The notes: a model not told the origin generated them from the sequence alone. Shown: positions 47,946 through 59,150, numbered from the stretch's first letter. The stretch: DNA of 64,000 nt from Streptomyces antimycoticus (GCF_005405925.1 NZ_BJHV01000001.1:7812001-7876000); one strand, 5' to 3'. Numbers and translations: made by a program.

Positions 47946-48500
47946 TCAGATCGCGGTGCCGGTCGGCTTGCGGCGACGCAGGGCGTAGGCGCCGGCGCCC
48001 AGCCCACCGAGGAGCAGAACGGAGCCGGCGGCCATGCCGCTGCCCGTGGTGGCCATGCCGCCACCACCGGTGTGGACGCCACCGCGCGGCTTGTCGCCCT
48101 TCTCGTGGTCCTTCCAGGAACCGCCGTTCCACTCGTGGTCGTCCTTCTTGCCGTCCCACTCGTGGTTGTCGTGCTCCCGGCCCTCGTCCTTGCCGTGGGA
48201 GGAGGACCAGTCGCGCTCGCCGCCCTCGTCCTTGCCCTTCATCTCGTCCTTGCCGTGGTCTTCTTCCCGGCCGTCCTCGCGGCCGTGGTCTTCCCGGCCG
48301 TCCTCGCGGCCGTGGTCGTCCTTGTCCTTCCAGGAGCTGCCGCCCTGGCCGTAGCCGTCCTCGGAGGACTCCTGGCTGCTCGAGTACCCACCGTGACCGC
48401 CCGGGTCCGAGACGTCGGCGGCGAACGCGGCGGCGGGGGCGCCCAGGGTCAGGGTGGCGGCAATCGCCGCCCCGGTGAAGAGTGCGCGAGTAGATCGCAT
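47946..48500 (-). CDS. Cell-surface protein with charged repeat region and an MATTG-type sorting end
   Basis: This 184-residue protein has a signal peptide (ALFTGAAIAATLTLGAPAAAFA), a middle of about 100 residues rich in Asp, His, Gly, Glu and Arg (DDHGREDGREDHGREDG), and a C-terminus with MATTGSG, a hydrophobic helix (MAAGSVLLLGGLGAGAYAL) and the basic tail RRRKPTG. This is a sorting-signal layout in which MATTG stands for LPxTG/LAxTG. The sortase gene lies 149 bases downstream, so it is the probable partner. The charged region could bind metal ions. GGAAGGA precedes the ATG. Confidence 0.85.
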   Translation of the reverse strand: MRSTRALFTGAAIAATLTLGAPAAAFAADVSDPGGHGGYSSSQESSEDGYGQGGSSWKDKDDHGREDGREDHGREDGREEDHGKDEMKGKDEGGERDWSSSHGKDEGREHDNHEWDGKKDDHEWNGGSWKDHEKGDKPRGGVHTGGGGMATTGSGMAAGSVLLLGGLGAGAYALRRRKPTGTAI

Positions 48501-48820
48501 GAGTCATTCCTTCCGGCGCCGTCGCGATACTGACTATTTGCCAGATAAAGGGATCGCATTGGCGTCTTGTCCACCGTCAGCGAAGAGGGCTCCCCCTGCC
48601 ACTCGGCGCGGCCTGTGATCTGCTCTGTTGTAAGCCCTCTGGGTGTAGATAAGCGCAATGATCACTCATTTGCCGCGCGAATGGACTGACGCCCTTTCAC
48701 CTTTTCGGCAGACAACATTCCGATGAGCCCAGTAGTGTGAGATTTTCGCTGACGGGGCATAAGGAAAGGGCCGCCGGGAGGTGAACTCCGTCGGCGGCCC
48801 CGTGCGGCGGGACGCGTCCG
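48501..48820. promoter_or_regulatory. Intergenic region between the sortase substrate and the pigment cluster
   Basis: These 320 bases have no credible gene. They hold the promoter region of the surface protein and the terminator of the pigment cluster at 48768-48800. The local base composition (about 48530-48770) is less GC-rich than its surroundings. Confidence 0.5.
48768..48800 (-). terminator. Hairpin terminator at the end of the pigment cluster
   Basis: GGGCCGCCG and CGGCGGCCC pair around a loop of 15 bases that itself holds GGAG/CTCC. It starts 21 bases past the stop of the last cluster gene. Confidence 0.8.
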
Positions 48821-49876
<1,056 letters not shown>

Positions 49877-49877
<1 letters not shown>

Positions 49878-51126
49878 CAGTAATCTCCTTCCGGTCCGCG
49901 GAGCACGAGCGCCGCGTTGCAACCCATGAGCCCTCGGCTGAGCACCAGCGCCGTCCGCGGCTCGGCGGGGCGGGAGCTGCGGGTGACCAGGTCGAGCTCA
50001 TGGCAGACGTCGGTGACGTACGGGGTCGGGGGCACGACGCGGTGCTCCATGGAGAGCACGGCGGCCACCACGTCGAGCGTGGGGGCCGCGCAGTGCACCC
50101 GGCCGAAGCCGGTCTTCGGCGCGGTCACCGGGACCCGCGCGCCGTGCGGCCCGAGGGCGTCGGCGATGGCCAGCGCCTCGGCGCGGTCGGCCTCGGGCAC
50201 GCCGAGCGCGTCGGCGAAGACCATGTCGATCTCCTCCGGCGCGCACTGGGCGTCCTCCAGGGCGACGCGGATGGCCTGGGCGAGCCCCTCCCGGGACCGC
50301 TCCCAGCGGGAGGCGCCGGTGAAGGTCGAGCCGTACCCGGCGATAGAGCCCCGGATCCGCACCCCGCGGCGCCGGGCGGCCCCTTCCTCCTCCACGACCA
50401 GCATCGCCCCGCCCTCGCCGGGCGCGAATCCGCAGGCGTCCTCGGTGAACGGCAGATAGGCCCGGCCCGCGTCGCGGGCCCGGCTCAGCTCGTCCCAGCC
50501 GAGCATGCAGACGATGGAGTACGGCGCCAGCGATGCCTCGGAGGCGCCGGCCACCATCGCGTCCGCCCCGCGCCGGATGGACCGGCGGGCGTGCGCGAGC
50601 GCGTCCAGACCGCCGGCCTCGTCGTTGGCCACCACTCCGCAGGGGCCCTTGAACCCCCGCGGATGGAGACCTGGCCGGTGCTGGCCGCGTAGAACCACGC
50701 GATGGACTGGTACGGGCCCACATAGCGCGGCCCCTTGCCGTAGAGCTGCTGCAGCTCGCGCTGGCCGAACTCACCGCCCCCGGAACCCGAGGCGGTCACC
50801 ACGCCGATCGCGAACGGCGACATGTCGTCCACCGGCAGCCGGGCGTCGTCCAGCGCGAGATCGGCCGAGGCCATCGCGAAGTGGGTGAAGCGGTCGGTCT
50901 GGACGAGGAAGCGCTCCTCGATCATCGACGCCGGATCGAAGCCGCGGACCTGGCCGCCGATCCGGACCGGGAAGTGCCCGCTGCCCTCGCGGGAGATCCG
51001 GTCGAGGCAGGGGATCCCCTCCCGGGTCGCCTTCCAGAAGGCGTCGGTGCCCACCCCGTTGGGGGCGATCACACCGATGCCCGTGATGGCCGCGCCCCGG
51101 CTCCGGGTGTCCATCGCCGCGTTCAT
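49877..51126 (-). CDS. whiE-ORFIV: Ketosynthase beta / chain length factor (WhiE ORFIV-type; frameshifted as sequenced)
   Basis: The repaired product has 416 residues of the ketosynthase fold. The active-site position reads [13 protein letters not shown], with the Gln that marks a KS-beta instead of Cys, so it pairs with KS-alpha and sets chain length. The frame breaks at the C-run 50654-50658 (five C on the + strand); a sixth restores [18 protein letters not shown]. It overlaps the KS-alpha stop by ATGA and the ACP start by one base. The C-terminal part ends [20 protein letters not shown]. Confidence 0.92.
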
Positions 51127-52391
51127 GCCGCCCTCCCGTCCGTCCGGCCCAGCACCACCGCGGACTGGAAGCCGCCGAACCCGCTGCCGACCGACAGCAC
51201 ATTGCGCAGCGGCAGGGCGCGGGCGGTGCGCGGGACATAGTCGAGGTCGCATTCGGGATCGGGGGTCTCGTAGTTGGCCGTCGGCGGCACCACGCCATGG
51301 GCGAGCGCCATGGCGCAGGCGACCACCTCGATGGCGCCGATCGCCCCCAGCGAATGGCCCACCATGGACTTGATCGAGCTCATGGGGGTCTTGTACGCGT
51401 GCTCGCCCAGGGACCGCTTCACGGCCGCCGTCTCATGCCGGTCGTTCTGCTTGGTGCCCGAGCCGTGCGCGTTGACGTAGTCGATCTCGTCGCTGTTGAC
51501 GCGGGCGTGGCCGAGCGCGTGGTCGATCGCCTCGGACATCTCCAGTCCCTCCCGCGTCAGACCGGTCATGTGGTACGCGTTGCCGTAGGTGGCGAAGCCC
51601 CGGAACTCGCAGTAGGCCCGCGCCCCTCGGGCCCGGGCGTGCTCCAGCTCCTCCAGGACCAGCACGGCGGCGCCCTCGCCGAGGACGAAGCCGTCCCGGT
51701 GGGCGTCGAACGGCCTCGAGGCGGTGGCCGCGTTGTCGTTGTTCGCCGAGGTGGCCTTGATCGAGTCGAAGCAGGCCACGGTCAGCGGGGTGATCGGCGA
51801 GTCCGCGGCCCCGGCGATGCACACATCGGCCCGCCGCTCCTCGATCGCCTGGAAGGCGTATCCGATCGCGTCGAGACCGGAGGTGCAGCCGGTGGAGACG
51901 GACTGCACGGGCCCCTGCGCACCGGTCAGCTCCGCCACCCCGGAGGACAGCGCGCTCGGTGAGAACGCGTGCTGCAGATGCGGACCCGCCTTGCGGTGGT
52001 CCACATCCCAGTGCTCCCCGGCGTCGCTGACCTTGACGTAGTCCTGCTCCAGCCGGGTGGAGGCGGCGACCGCGCTGCCCAGGGAGACCCCTATCCGCCA
52101 GGGGTTGAGCGCCTGGAGGTCCAGCCCGGAGTCCCGGACCGCTTCCTTCGCCGCCACCAGCGCGAACTGCACATAGCGGTCCGAGCGTTCGATCTGCTCG
52201 AAGGTCAGACCGCCGGCCAGCGGGTCGAAGTCGCATTCGGCGGCGATCCGGGAGCGGAACCGCTCCGCGTCGAAGAGCGTGATGTTGCGGGTGGCCGTAC
52301 GGCCCGCGGTGAGCATGTCCCAGAACGCCGGAACGCCCACACCCCCGGGAGCGACGACACCGAGCCCGGTGACCACCACCCGTCGGGTCAC
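51123..52391 (-). CDS. whiE-ORFIII: Ketosynthase alpha of the pigment PKS (WhiE ORFIII-type)
   Basis: The 422-residue condensing enzyme has the complete triad: Cys in [17 protein letters not shown] (about 173), His in [12 protein letters not shown] and His in [15 protein letters not shown]. It extends the polyketide with malonyl units together with KS-beta and ACP. The start is GTG at 52391, overlapping the cupin stop (GTGA). Position and sequence match the spore-pigment ketosynthases more than antibiotic ones, although the sequence alone does not prove it. Confidence 0.95.
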   Translation of the reverse strand: MTRRVVVTGLGVVAPGGVGVPAFWDMLTAGRTATRNITLFDAERFRSRIAAECDFDPLAGGLTFEQIERSDRYVQFALVAAKEAVRDSGLDLQALNPWRIGVSLGSAVAASTRLEQDYVKVSDAGEHWDVDHRKAGPHLQHAFSPSALSSGVAELTGAQGPVQSVSTGCTSGLDAIGYAFQAIEERRADVCIAGAADSPITPLTVACFDSIKATSANNDNAATASRPFDAHRDGFVLGEGAAVLVLEELEHARARGARAYCEFRGFATYGNAYHMTGLTREGLEMSEAIDHALGHARVNSDEIDYVNAHGSGTKQNDRHETAAVKRSLGEHAYKTPMSSIKSMVGHSLGAIGAIEVVACAMALAHGVVPPTANYETPDPECDLDYVPRTARALPLRNVLSVGSGFGGFQSAVVLGRTDGRAA

Positions 52392-52795
52392 GACGTCGCC
52401 TCGGCGGGTTCGGCGGACTCCGTGTCCACATGGCCGAGCTCGGGGCGCGGCGCCAGGGGGCCGAGATGGAAGACCATCCGGGCCTCGGTGCTGCCCACAT
52501 TGCGGAACCGGTGCCGCACATTGATGGGGATCAGGATCGCCTGGTCGGGGCGGAGCGGATGCGCCTCGCCGTCCAGGTCCACCTCCATGTCGCCGCTGAC
52601 GACGTACACGAACTCCTCGGAGTACGGGTGGTAGTGCTCGGTGACCCGTTCACCGGGCCCCACGATGGCCATCCCCATGAAGCCGCTCGTGGCGCCCACC
52701 AGCGGCGGTGTGAGCATGGCGCGCACATCGCCACCGCGCCGGCGGTTGGGGGCGACCGCGGCGAGGTCGACGACGAGAGGGGACTGCGTGGTCAT
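52388..52795 (-). CDS. whiE-ORFII: Cupin-domain protein (WhiE ORFII-type)
   Basis: This 135-residue single cupin has the two metal-binding motifs: [20 protein letters not shown] (first, with His/His/Glu) and [12 protein letters not shown] (second). In whiE clusters this gene lies next to KS-alpha and is needed for normal pigment; its chemistry is not settled. GGAGG precedes the ATG by six bases. It overlaps the KS-alpha start by GTGA. Confidence 0.92.
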   Translation of the reverse strand: MTTQSPLVVDLAAVAPNRRRGGDVRAMLTPPLVGATSGFMGMAIVGPGERVTEHYHPYSEEFVYVVSGDMEVDLDGEAHPLRPDQAILIPINVRHRFRNVGSTEARMVFHLGPLAPRPELGHVDTESAEPAEATS

Positions 52796-52868
52796 GTGTT
52801 CCTCCAGGTAGCGTTGCGCGGTCCGCGCCACAGGGGGTGGGAAGGTGTGCAGGGGAAGAGGGGGGGCG

Positions 52869-54047
52869 TCAGTGGTCGGCCGCTTGGCGGTCGGTGATCG
52901 GGGTCATGTCGCAGTCGGCGAGGAAGCGGCGCAGCCCGTCGTCCACGGACAGGTCGATCACCGCCCCGTCCGCCCCGAGGTCGAGGAGGCGGCCCAGCAC
53001 CGCGGCCGCCCGCCGTCCGCTCACACCGGCCGCCATGGCGGGGTGCCGGTCCAGCGGCACGCTCAGGTCCACCAGCCGGACCACGATGTCGTCGCGCTGG
53101 AAGATGGTGCTGCTCAGCAGGGTCTTGGCGGACTGCTCGGCGGTCATCTCCTTGTTCACCGCGAGCTCGTCCTGCCGGGCCAGCAGACTGGCCACCGCCG
53201 GTCCGCAGCCGGTCTTGACCGGGTAGAGCAGGGCGTGCCGGTGGACGCCCTGGGCGGGGCGCGGGCCGCCGGCCGTCATGTGGTGGACCACCGGAAGCGA
53301 GGCCCGGGCGAAGAACTCCCGTGCCGAGCTGGGGTCGTCGAGGTTGCGGTCCTCCTCCAGATACGGATTGATGGCCTCCTCGACGGCCTTGATCTCCGGC
53401 TGCCGGGCCACGAAGCGCAGCGCCGCGGTCAGGTCGCCCTTGACCTCCACGGCCCGTACGACCCGGTTGCCGCTCATGAAGACGGAGGTGCGGGAGAGCC
53501 GGGTGGTCTCGTCGACGCGTGCATCCGGTGAGGCGTAGTCGGCGAGGATCTTGGCGACGGTGTCCTCGCTGCCGGGGTTCACCGTGAAGGTCAGCGCCTG
53601 CCGTACCAGCCCGTCGCCGACCCGCAGCGCGGCGTCCACACCCCGGGTGGTGACATCGACCGGCGCGGATCCGGCGGTCAGGGTCTCCCGCAGAATGCTG
53701 AACCGCAGCGAGCGGGTGTCCTCGACACAGCCGTGGAAGGGCTTGACCATCTCCCGGTGCGCGGGAGAGTCCACCCAGGCCAGGAAGGGAGGGGCGCTTT
53801 CCCATTCGCTGGTGATCAGCCACTGGGAGGGGTTCTCGATCGACTGGCAGAGCTGGTCGCTGATGTGCCCGGGCACCGCGGCCACCTGCTGGGACAACTG
53901 GTCATAGGCACGCAGAAAGCGCTGCTCGGCACCGCTGTTGACCTGCACCAGCAAGACGACGCGCAATCTGGTGTCGGTGAGAGCGGATTCCACGGTGGTC
54001 GGTGATGGGTTCACCGTGGACTCCGGAATGTCGGACAGGGTGCTCAT
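52869..54047 (-). CDS. whiE-ORFI: SchA/CurD-like protein (WhiE ORFI-type)
   Basis: The 392-residue product is the first gene of the minus-strand pigment operon. It contains a duplicated antibiotic-biosynthesis-monooxygenase-like fold in its first half ([20 protein letters not shown] and [20 protein letters not shown]) and a SchA/CurD-like region. The name comes from the first gene of the homologous S. halstedii and S. cyaneus pigment clusters. AAGGAG is seven bases before the ATG. A gap of 73 bases separates it from the cupin gene, the widest in the operon. Confidence 0.9.
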   Translation of the reverse strand: MSTLSDIPESTVNPSPTTVESALTDTRLRVVLLVQVNSGAEQRFLRAYDQLSQQVAAVPGHISDQLCQSIENPSQWLITSEWESAPPFLAWVDSPAHREMVKPFHGCVEDTRSLRFSILRETLTAGSAPVDVTTRGVDAALRVGDGLVRQALTFTVNPGSEDTVAKILADYASPDARVDETTRLSRTSVFMSGNRVVRAVEVKGDLTAALRFVARQPEIKAVEEAINPYLEEDRNLDDPSSAREFFARASLPVVHHMTAGGPRPAQGVHRHALLYPVKTGCGPAVASLLARQDELAVNKEMTAEQSAKTLLSSTIFQRDDIVVRLVDLSVPLDRHPAMAAGVSGRRAAAVLGRLLDLGADGAVIDLSVDDGLRRFLADCDMTPITDRQAADH

Positions 54048-54212
54048 ATTCCACTCCTTATTTCGCGGACGCGTCCTTCCGGGCATCGAGGACACCCGCC
54101 CGTTAGACGATCGTGGGGTGCTCCCACCAATGGCGCGAGATATGTGAGCCATCCGAGCGAACGCCTCGTCAGCCTCCCGGAAGAGCCCGGAAACACCGGG
54201 CATAGCAGCACA
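54048..54212. promoter_or_regulatory. Divergent promoter region of the pigment cluster
   Basis: These 165 bases lie between ORFI and the divergent hydroxylase gene and should hold both promoters. In S. coelicolor the equivalent region has a whiE operon promoter and a SigF-dependent hydroxylase promoter. I cannot assign exact -10/-35 boxes from the sequence. Confidence 0.55.
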
Positions 54213-55855
54213 ATGAACCGTCTTGCCGACAATGCTGAGCGTGTGCCCGTCCTCATCGCGGGCGGCTCCCTGGTGGGCCTGTCCGCCTCACTGTTCCTGG
54301 GCCGACTGGGGATCGGTCATCTACTGGTCGAAAAACACCCGCGCACCTCGCACCACCCGCGCGGACGGGGGAACAACATCCGGACGATGGAGCTGTTCCG
54401 CACCGCCGGAGTGGAGTCCGCGATCCGCGAGGCCGCGTCCGTCCTGGCCGACAACCATGGAATCCTGCAGACCCCGTCGCTGACCGGCACGGAGGGCAAC
54501 TGGCTCTTCCGGGAGATGGATCCGGGGGCAAGGCCGCCCGGATCAGCCCTGCCGGATGGTGCCTGTGCAGCCAGAACGACCTGGAGCCGGTGCTGCTGAG
54601 CGCGGCCCAGGACCTCGGTGGGGATCTGCGGTTCTCCACCGAGCTGATCTCCTTCGAGCAGGACGCGGACGGGGTCACCGCCGTGCTCCTGGACCGCAGG
54701 TCCGAACGGCGCTCCACGGTCCGCGCCGACTACCTCATCGCCGCCGACGGCCCCCGCAGCCCGGTGCGCGAGGCGCTCGGCGTCGAGCAGAGCGGACGCG
54801 GTGAGCTGTTCCACAACGTGTCCATCACCTTCCGCGCCAAGCGGCTCGCGGACGCGGTCGGGGACCGCCACTTCATCGCCTGCTACCTCACCAATCCGGA
54901 GGCGGACGGGGCGCTGCTGCCCGTCGACAACCAGGAGCAGTGGGTCTTCCACGCCCCCTGGCACCCCGAGCGGGGCGAGGCGCTGGAGGAGTTCACCGAC
55001 GAGCGCTGCGCCCAGCACATCCGTACCGCCGTCGGCATGCCCGACCTGGAGGTCGAGGTCACCGGAAAGGCGCCCTGGCACGCGGCCGAGCGGGTGGCGG
55101 ACCGCTACTCCGACGGCCGGGTCTTCCTCGCCGGGGACTCCGCGCACGAGATGTCGCCCACCGGCGCCTTCGGCTCCAACACCGGTATCCAGGACGCCCA
55201 CAACCTGGCATGGAAGATCGCCGCCGTCATGGGCGGCTGGGCGGGCCCCGGGCTGCTGGAGAGCTACGGCACGGAACGGCGCCCGGTCGCCCAGGCCACC
55301 AGCGCCCGCGCCGCCGCCCGTTCGGCCGAACACAGCCACCCGGGCTATTCGGCGCCCGCCAGCGAGGACCGGGGTCCGCAGAGCAATGTCATGGCCGTCG
55401 CCATGGGCTACCGCTATGTGCGCGGCGCGGTCGTCGGCGCCGACGCCGCGGCGCCCGCGGTGCCCGACCACTTCACGGTCTCGGCCGAGCCCGGGAGCCG
55501 CGCGCCCCATATGTGGGTGCACCGCTGCGGGGTGCGGCTGTCCACCCTCGACCTGTACGAGCGCACCTGTGTGCTGCTCACCGGGCCGGGCGGGTCCTCC
55601 TGGTACGAGGCGGGCCACCGCGCCGCCGACGCCCTCGGCGTACCGCTGGACTGCTACCGGGTGGGCGACGGACCGGACCATGAACTCGCCCCCGAACCGG
55701 GCGCGGACTGGGCCGAACTGCACGGCACCGCCCCCGACGGTGCCGTCCTGGTCCGCCCCGACGGCTTCGTCGCCTGGCGGGTGGAGCGGTCGGTGCCCAA
55801 CCCGGAGGCCGCGCTGACGCGTGCGCTGCGCGAGGTACTGAGCCTGGACGGCTGA
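54213..55855 (+). CDS. whiE-ORFVIII: FAD-dependent aromatic hydroxylase (WhiE ORFVIII-type; frameshifted as sequenced)
   Basis: The repaired product has 547 residues of the class A flavin monooxygenase family: LIAGGSLVGLSASLFLGRLG (FAD dinucleotide fold), EKHPRTSHHPRGRGNNIRT, YLIAADGPRSPVREALG (DG motif) and LAGDSAHEMSPTGAFGSNTG (GD motif). It would hydroxylate the pigment skeleton. The frame breaks at the G-run 54524-54528; a sixth G gives DPGGKAARISPAGWCLCSQN. Homologues in whiE-type clusters are in the same divergent position. The start is taken as ATG 54213 from alignment; the ribosome-binding site is poor. Confidence 0.9.
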
Positions 55856-55888
55856 CGCCCCCACCCCGGGGCGCCCCCGCCTTCGGGG

Positions 55889-56092
55889 TGCTCCGGCCTT
55901 CGGGGTGCTCCGGCCTTCGGGGTGCTCCGGCCTTCGGGGTGCTCCGGCCTTCGGGGTGCTCCGGCCTTCGGGGTGCTCCGGCCTTCGGGGTGCTCCGGCC
56001 TTCGGGGTGCTCCGGCCTTCGGGGTGCTCCGGCCTTCGGGGTGCTCCGGCCTTCGGGGTGCTCCGGCCTTCGGGGTGCTCCGGCCTTCGGGG
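55889..56092. repeat. 17-bp minisatellite, twelve units
   Basis: Twelve essentially identical units (TGCTCCGGCCTTCGGGG) run at exact 17-bp spacing from 55889. Partial units flank both sides (CCCGCCTTCGGGG; TGCCCCGG). Each unit holds CCGG-cctt-CGG, a small self-complementary element. The array fills the gap between two convergent genes (hydroxylase and DedA). Confidence 0.97.
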
Positions 56093-56153
56093 TGCCCCGG
56101 CCCCGGGCCTGCGGGCCCCCGGGCTTCCGGGCCCCCGGGCCCGGTACGCGGGG

Positions 56154-56816
56154 TCAGCCCGCGGCCTCGCTGCGGGCATCGCCCGCACTGCGGCGCCGTA
56201 GTCGGCGCCACAGTGCGGGGGTCGTGCTGATCACTACCGTCAGCGCCACGGCCGCCGCCACGCCCTCCCACGGTTCGGGGAAGAGCGAGCCGCCCAGGAT
56301 CCCGATGAGCTGATACGTCACCGCCCAGGCCAGCGCCGCGGGCGCGGCGCCGTGGGCGAATCTCCGCAGTGGCCAGCGCGCCAGCAGGCAGGCCAGCATC
56401 ACCGGTATCCGGCCCGCCGGGATCAACCGGGACAGCACCAGAACGGCCACGCCGTGTTCCTCCAGCCGCGCCTGCGCCTGGTCCAGCCGTTCCGGCGCGG
56501 CGTGGTCGTGGATCCGTTCCAGCCACCGCGAGCCGTTCTTCGAAGCCACCCCGCGCCGCCCGAGCCAGTAGAGCATCACGTCACCCGAGAAGGCCGCCAG
56601 CGAGCCCACCCCGAAGACCACCAGCAGCGACAGCGGGGGAGCGGTCTGGTGGATGGCGACCACCGCGGCCGAGGAGACCACCGCACCGGTGGGCACCACC
56701 GGCACCAGCGACCCGAACACCACCAGCAGGTACAGCGAGGGATATCCCACCGCCTGCTGGGTCGACTCGGATGGCACGCTCCGGGCCAGGTCCACCAGAT
56801 TCGCCAGATCCCCCAT
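56154..56816 (-). CDS. DedA-family membrane protein
   Basis: This 220-residue protein has the DedA/VTT layout: YPSLYLLVVFGSLVPVVPTG with the acidic/charged re-entrant loop, GDVMLYWLGRRG, LSRLIPAGRIPVMLACLLAR (conserved R-x-I-P-x-x-R/G part) and a C-terminal membrane helix. DedA proteins are polyprenyl- or phospholipid scramblases/transporters. Its start overlaps the MBL-hydrolase stop by one base (TGATG), so the two are coupled. Confidence 0.9.
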   Translation of the reverse strand: MGDLANLVDLARSVPSESTQQAVGYPSLYLLVVFGSLVPVVPTGAVVSSAAVVAIHQTAPPLSLLVVFGVGSLAAFSGDVMLYWLGRRGVASKNGSRWLERIHDHAAPERLDQAQARLEEHGVAVLVLSRLIPAGRIPVMLACLLARWPLRRFAHGAAPAALAWAVTYQLIGILGGSLFPEPWEGVAAAVALTVVISTTPALWRRLRRRSAGDARSEAAG

Positions 56817-57597
56817 CACCTGGCGGGCTCCAGCCGGACGCACTCCCCGTGCCCCAGCCGGTGCACCACCGCGTCGGGGGCCAGCCGCCCGGCGTGGCGC
56901 ACGAAGTCGTCGCCGGGGGCGTGGAATTCATGTGGACGGATCGCGTCCATCCCGATCGGCCAGTACGTCCCGTAGTGCACCGGCACCGCGCAGCGCGCCC
57001 CCAGCCGCGCCAGCGCCTGGGCCGCGCGGCCCGCGTCGAGATGGCCGGGGCCGAGGTAGGGCCCCCAGCCGCCCACCGGAAGCAGTGCCACATCGCATGC
57101 GCCCACCGCCTCCGCCATCCGGTCGAACAGCCCGGTGTCGCCCGCGAAGTACGTGGTCGACTCGCCGCTCAGCACATATCCCAGCGCGGGCACCCGGCTC
57201 GGCCCGTACGGCAGCCGCCGTCCGTCGTGCTCGGCCGGTACCGCCCGGATCCGCACCTCGCCGACCGTGCACACATCCCCCGGCGCCATCTCGGTCACCC
57301 GCAGCCCCCGCGCCGCCACCACCCGCCGCAGTCCGGGCACCGCCCGTCCGGCCCCGCGCGGCACCACCAGCCGGGTGCCGGGCAGCAGCTTGGCCAGCGA
57401 GCCGGGGTGCAGGTGGTCGGCGTGCAGATGCGAGACCAGCGCCACGTCCGCCACCGCCGCGGCCGCAGGTGGCACGGCCCCCGGCGGCGCCGTAGATGGG
57501 CCAGACGCCGTACGAACAGGGGGTCGGTCAGCACCCGCACCCCGGAGTCCCGCACGGTCGCGGTGGCATGCCCCCACCAGGTGATCTCCACCGACAT
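56816..57597 (-). CDS. MBL-fold metal-dependent hydrolase, UlaG-like (frameshifted as sequenced)
   Basis: The repaired product has 260 residues: TWWGHATATVRDSGVRVLTD at the start, VSHLHADHLHPGSL (HxHxDH), TTYFAGDTGLFDRM (Asp ligand) and VPVHYGTYWPIGMD (last His). The frame breaks at the C-run 57478-57482; a sixth base joins LAHLRRRRGAVPPAAAAVAD. GGAGGCGGGAG precedes the ATG at 57597. It is coupled to the DedA gene and divergent from the MarR gene. Members of this group are beta-lactamase-like hydrolases of unknown substrate. Confidence 0.87.
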
Positions 57598-57677
57598 CTC
57601 CCGCCTCCGTCCCTCGGGCCCGTCCGTCCGATCCTCTCACCCCGCCGGCCGGGGCATGGCATCCGCTCGGCCAGGGT

Positions 57678-57694
57678 ATGCATGAGTCATGCAT
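57678..57694. promoter_or_regulatory. 17-bp perfect palindrome covering the MarR start codon
   Basis: ATGCATGA-g-TCATGCAT is a perfect inverted repeat centred at 57686. It includes the start codon of the MarR gene (57689-57691). This is the shape and size of a MarR dimer operator. It also lies 81 bases upstream of the divergent MBL gene, so one dimer could control both sides. Confidence 0.7.
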
Positions 57695-58252
57695 GATGAC
57701 AGGGAACGAGTGGCGAACCTGCTGGGGGCCACGGCACTGGCGATCACGGACGATCTGCTCAGCGCCCCGGCCTCCGCGTCCCGCCTGAGCATGAGCGCGG
57801 CCGCCGCGCTGATCGTGCTCCGCGCCGACCCCGGCGTGAGCGTGACCGAGCTCGGCCGCCGGGTGGGGCTGACCCAGTCCGCGGCGGTGCGGATGGTCGA
57901 CGGGCTGGAGCGGGACGCGCTGGTCGAGCGGCGCCGCACGATCGGCAACTGGACCGGGGTCCACCCCACCGCCAAGGGCCGCCGGACCGCCGGCCAGCTG
58001 CTCACCTCGCGGACCTCCCAGCTCACCGGGGTGCTGGACGGCCTCGGCGATACGGAGATCCGCCACCTCGGCACGCTCCTGGCGAAGCTGCTCGACGGGC
58101 TCTACCAGGCCAGTGGCTCGGCCGACCGGATGTGCCGGCTGTGCGACCGGGCCGCCTGCACCCCGGACGGCGTGGAGTGCCCGGTCGGCGCCGCGGACCG
58201 GGCGGCCGCTCGGGCGGCGGCCGAGGACGAGGCCCGTACGGACCGTGGGTGA
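57689..58252 (+). CDS. MarR-family regulator with a C-terminal cysteine cluster
   Basis: The 187-residue protein has a winged helix (about 45-110: GVSVTELGRRVGLTQSAAVR, then GLERDALVERRRTIGNW). The C-terminus, about 145-165, holds MCRLCDRAACTPDGVEC with four Cys (C-x2-C-x5-C-x6-C), which could bind a metal or respond to oxidation. The start codon lies inside a 17-bp palindrome that is probably its own operator. Its stop overlaps the EamA-type transporter gene by eight bases, so it likely regulates that exporter. Confidence 0.88.
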   Translation: MHDDRERVANLLGATALAITDDLLSAPASASRLSMSAAAALIVLRADPGVSVTELGRRVGLTQSAAVRMVDGLERDALVERRRTIGNWTGVHPTAKGRRTAGQLLTSRTSQLTGVLDGLGDTEIRHLGTLLAKLLDGLYQASGSADRMCRLCDRAACTPDGVECPVGAADRAAARAAAEDEARTDRG

Positions 58253-59150
58253 GCTGCTCGCCCTCGCCTCGGCGCTCTGCTTCGGCACCACCCACTTCCT
58301 GAGCGGCCTGGTCTCCCGCCGCCGGCACGGGGTGACGGTCGCGGCCTGGGCACAAATGGCCGGCACGGTGGTCAGCCTGATCCCGGTGCTGCTCACCCAG
58401 GGCGCCACCGCCCCGGCCCCGGCCCTGGCCTGGGGCGCGCTCTCGGGGCTCGGCACCGGTGTGGGGGTGGCGTGCCTCTACTGGTCGATGAACAAAGGGC
58501 CGATGAGTGTCGTGGTGCCGGTCAGCGATGTCACGGCGGTGGGGCTGCCGGTGCTGGCCGGGATCGCTCTCCTCGGCGACCGGCCCTCGCCCCCGGCGCT
58601 CACCGGGATCGCGCTCGGGCCGCCCGCCCTCTGGCTGGTCTCACGCGGCGAGCGCGGCGAGGCCCGTCCGGGCGGCGAGGCGCGTCCGGCGGCGACACCG
58701 GCCGCCGCCCGGGCCGGGCGGGCGCAAGGGGCCGACCGGCTGTCCCCGGCCCTGGTCATGGCGCTGGTCGCCGGAGTGGGTCTGGCCGTTCACTTCTTCG
58801 CGCTGGCCCGGATACCCGCCACCGCCGGATGGTGGCCGGTGGTGGTCAGCCGGGCCGTGTCGGTGGCCGTCATCCTCGCGCTGTTTCCCGCGACCGGGGC
58901 CCGGCTGCGGCTGCCCCGCCGGGAGGTCGCGGTGGCGGCGGTGGCGGGCGTCCTCGGCACGGTGGCGACCGTCCTGTATCTGCTGGCCACCCGACAGGAG
59001 TTGCTGTCCGTGGCGGTGGTGCTGTCCGCGCTCTATCCGGCGGTGCCGGTGCTGCTCGCGCTGACGTTCCTGCGGGAGCGGATCACCCGGCCCCAGGCCG
59101 TCGGGCTGCTCGGCGCGGGAGTGGCCATCGGGCTGATCGCCCTCAACTGA
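58245..59150 (+). CDS. EamA/DMT-family transporter
   Basis: This 301-residue protein has ten likely membrane segments in two EamA repeats (ELLALASALCFGTTHFLSGL first; VMALVAGVGLAVHFFALARI second). A hydrophilic loop of about 40 residues separates them (RGERGEARPGGEARPAATPA). Such proteins export metabolites or amino-acid derivatives. The GTG at 58245 overlaps the MarR gene by eight bases, so the pair is co-expressed under MarR control. Confidence 0.88.
   Translation: MGELLALASALCFGTTHFLSGLVSRRRHGVTVAAWAQMAGTVVSLIPVLLTQGATAPAPALAWGALSGLGTGVGVACLYWSMNKGPMSVVVPVSDVTAVGLPVLAGIALLGDRPSPPALTGIALGPPALWLVSRGERGEARPGGEARPAATPAAARAGRAQGADRLSPALVMALVAGVGLAVHFFALARIPATAGWWPVVVSRAVSVAVILALFPATGARLRLPRREVAVAAVAGVLGTVATVLYLLATRQELLSVAVVLSALYPAVPVLLALTFLRERITRPQAVGLLGAGVAIGLIALN

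Noticed and set aside
54317..56188. A 623-codon - strand frame crossing the 17-bp repeats (PEHPEGRSTPKAGAPRR units)
   Set aside because: It is antisense to the WhiE-type hydroxylase and is open only because of base composition; it has no ribosome-binding site or domain.
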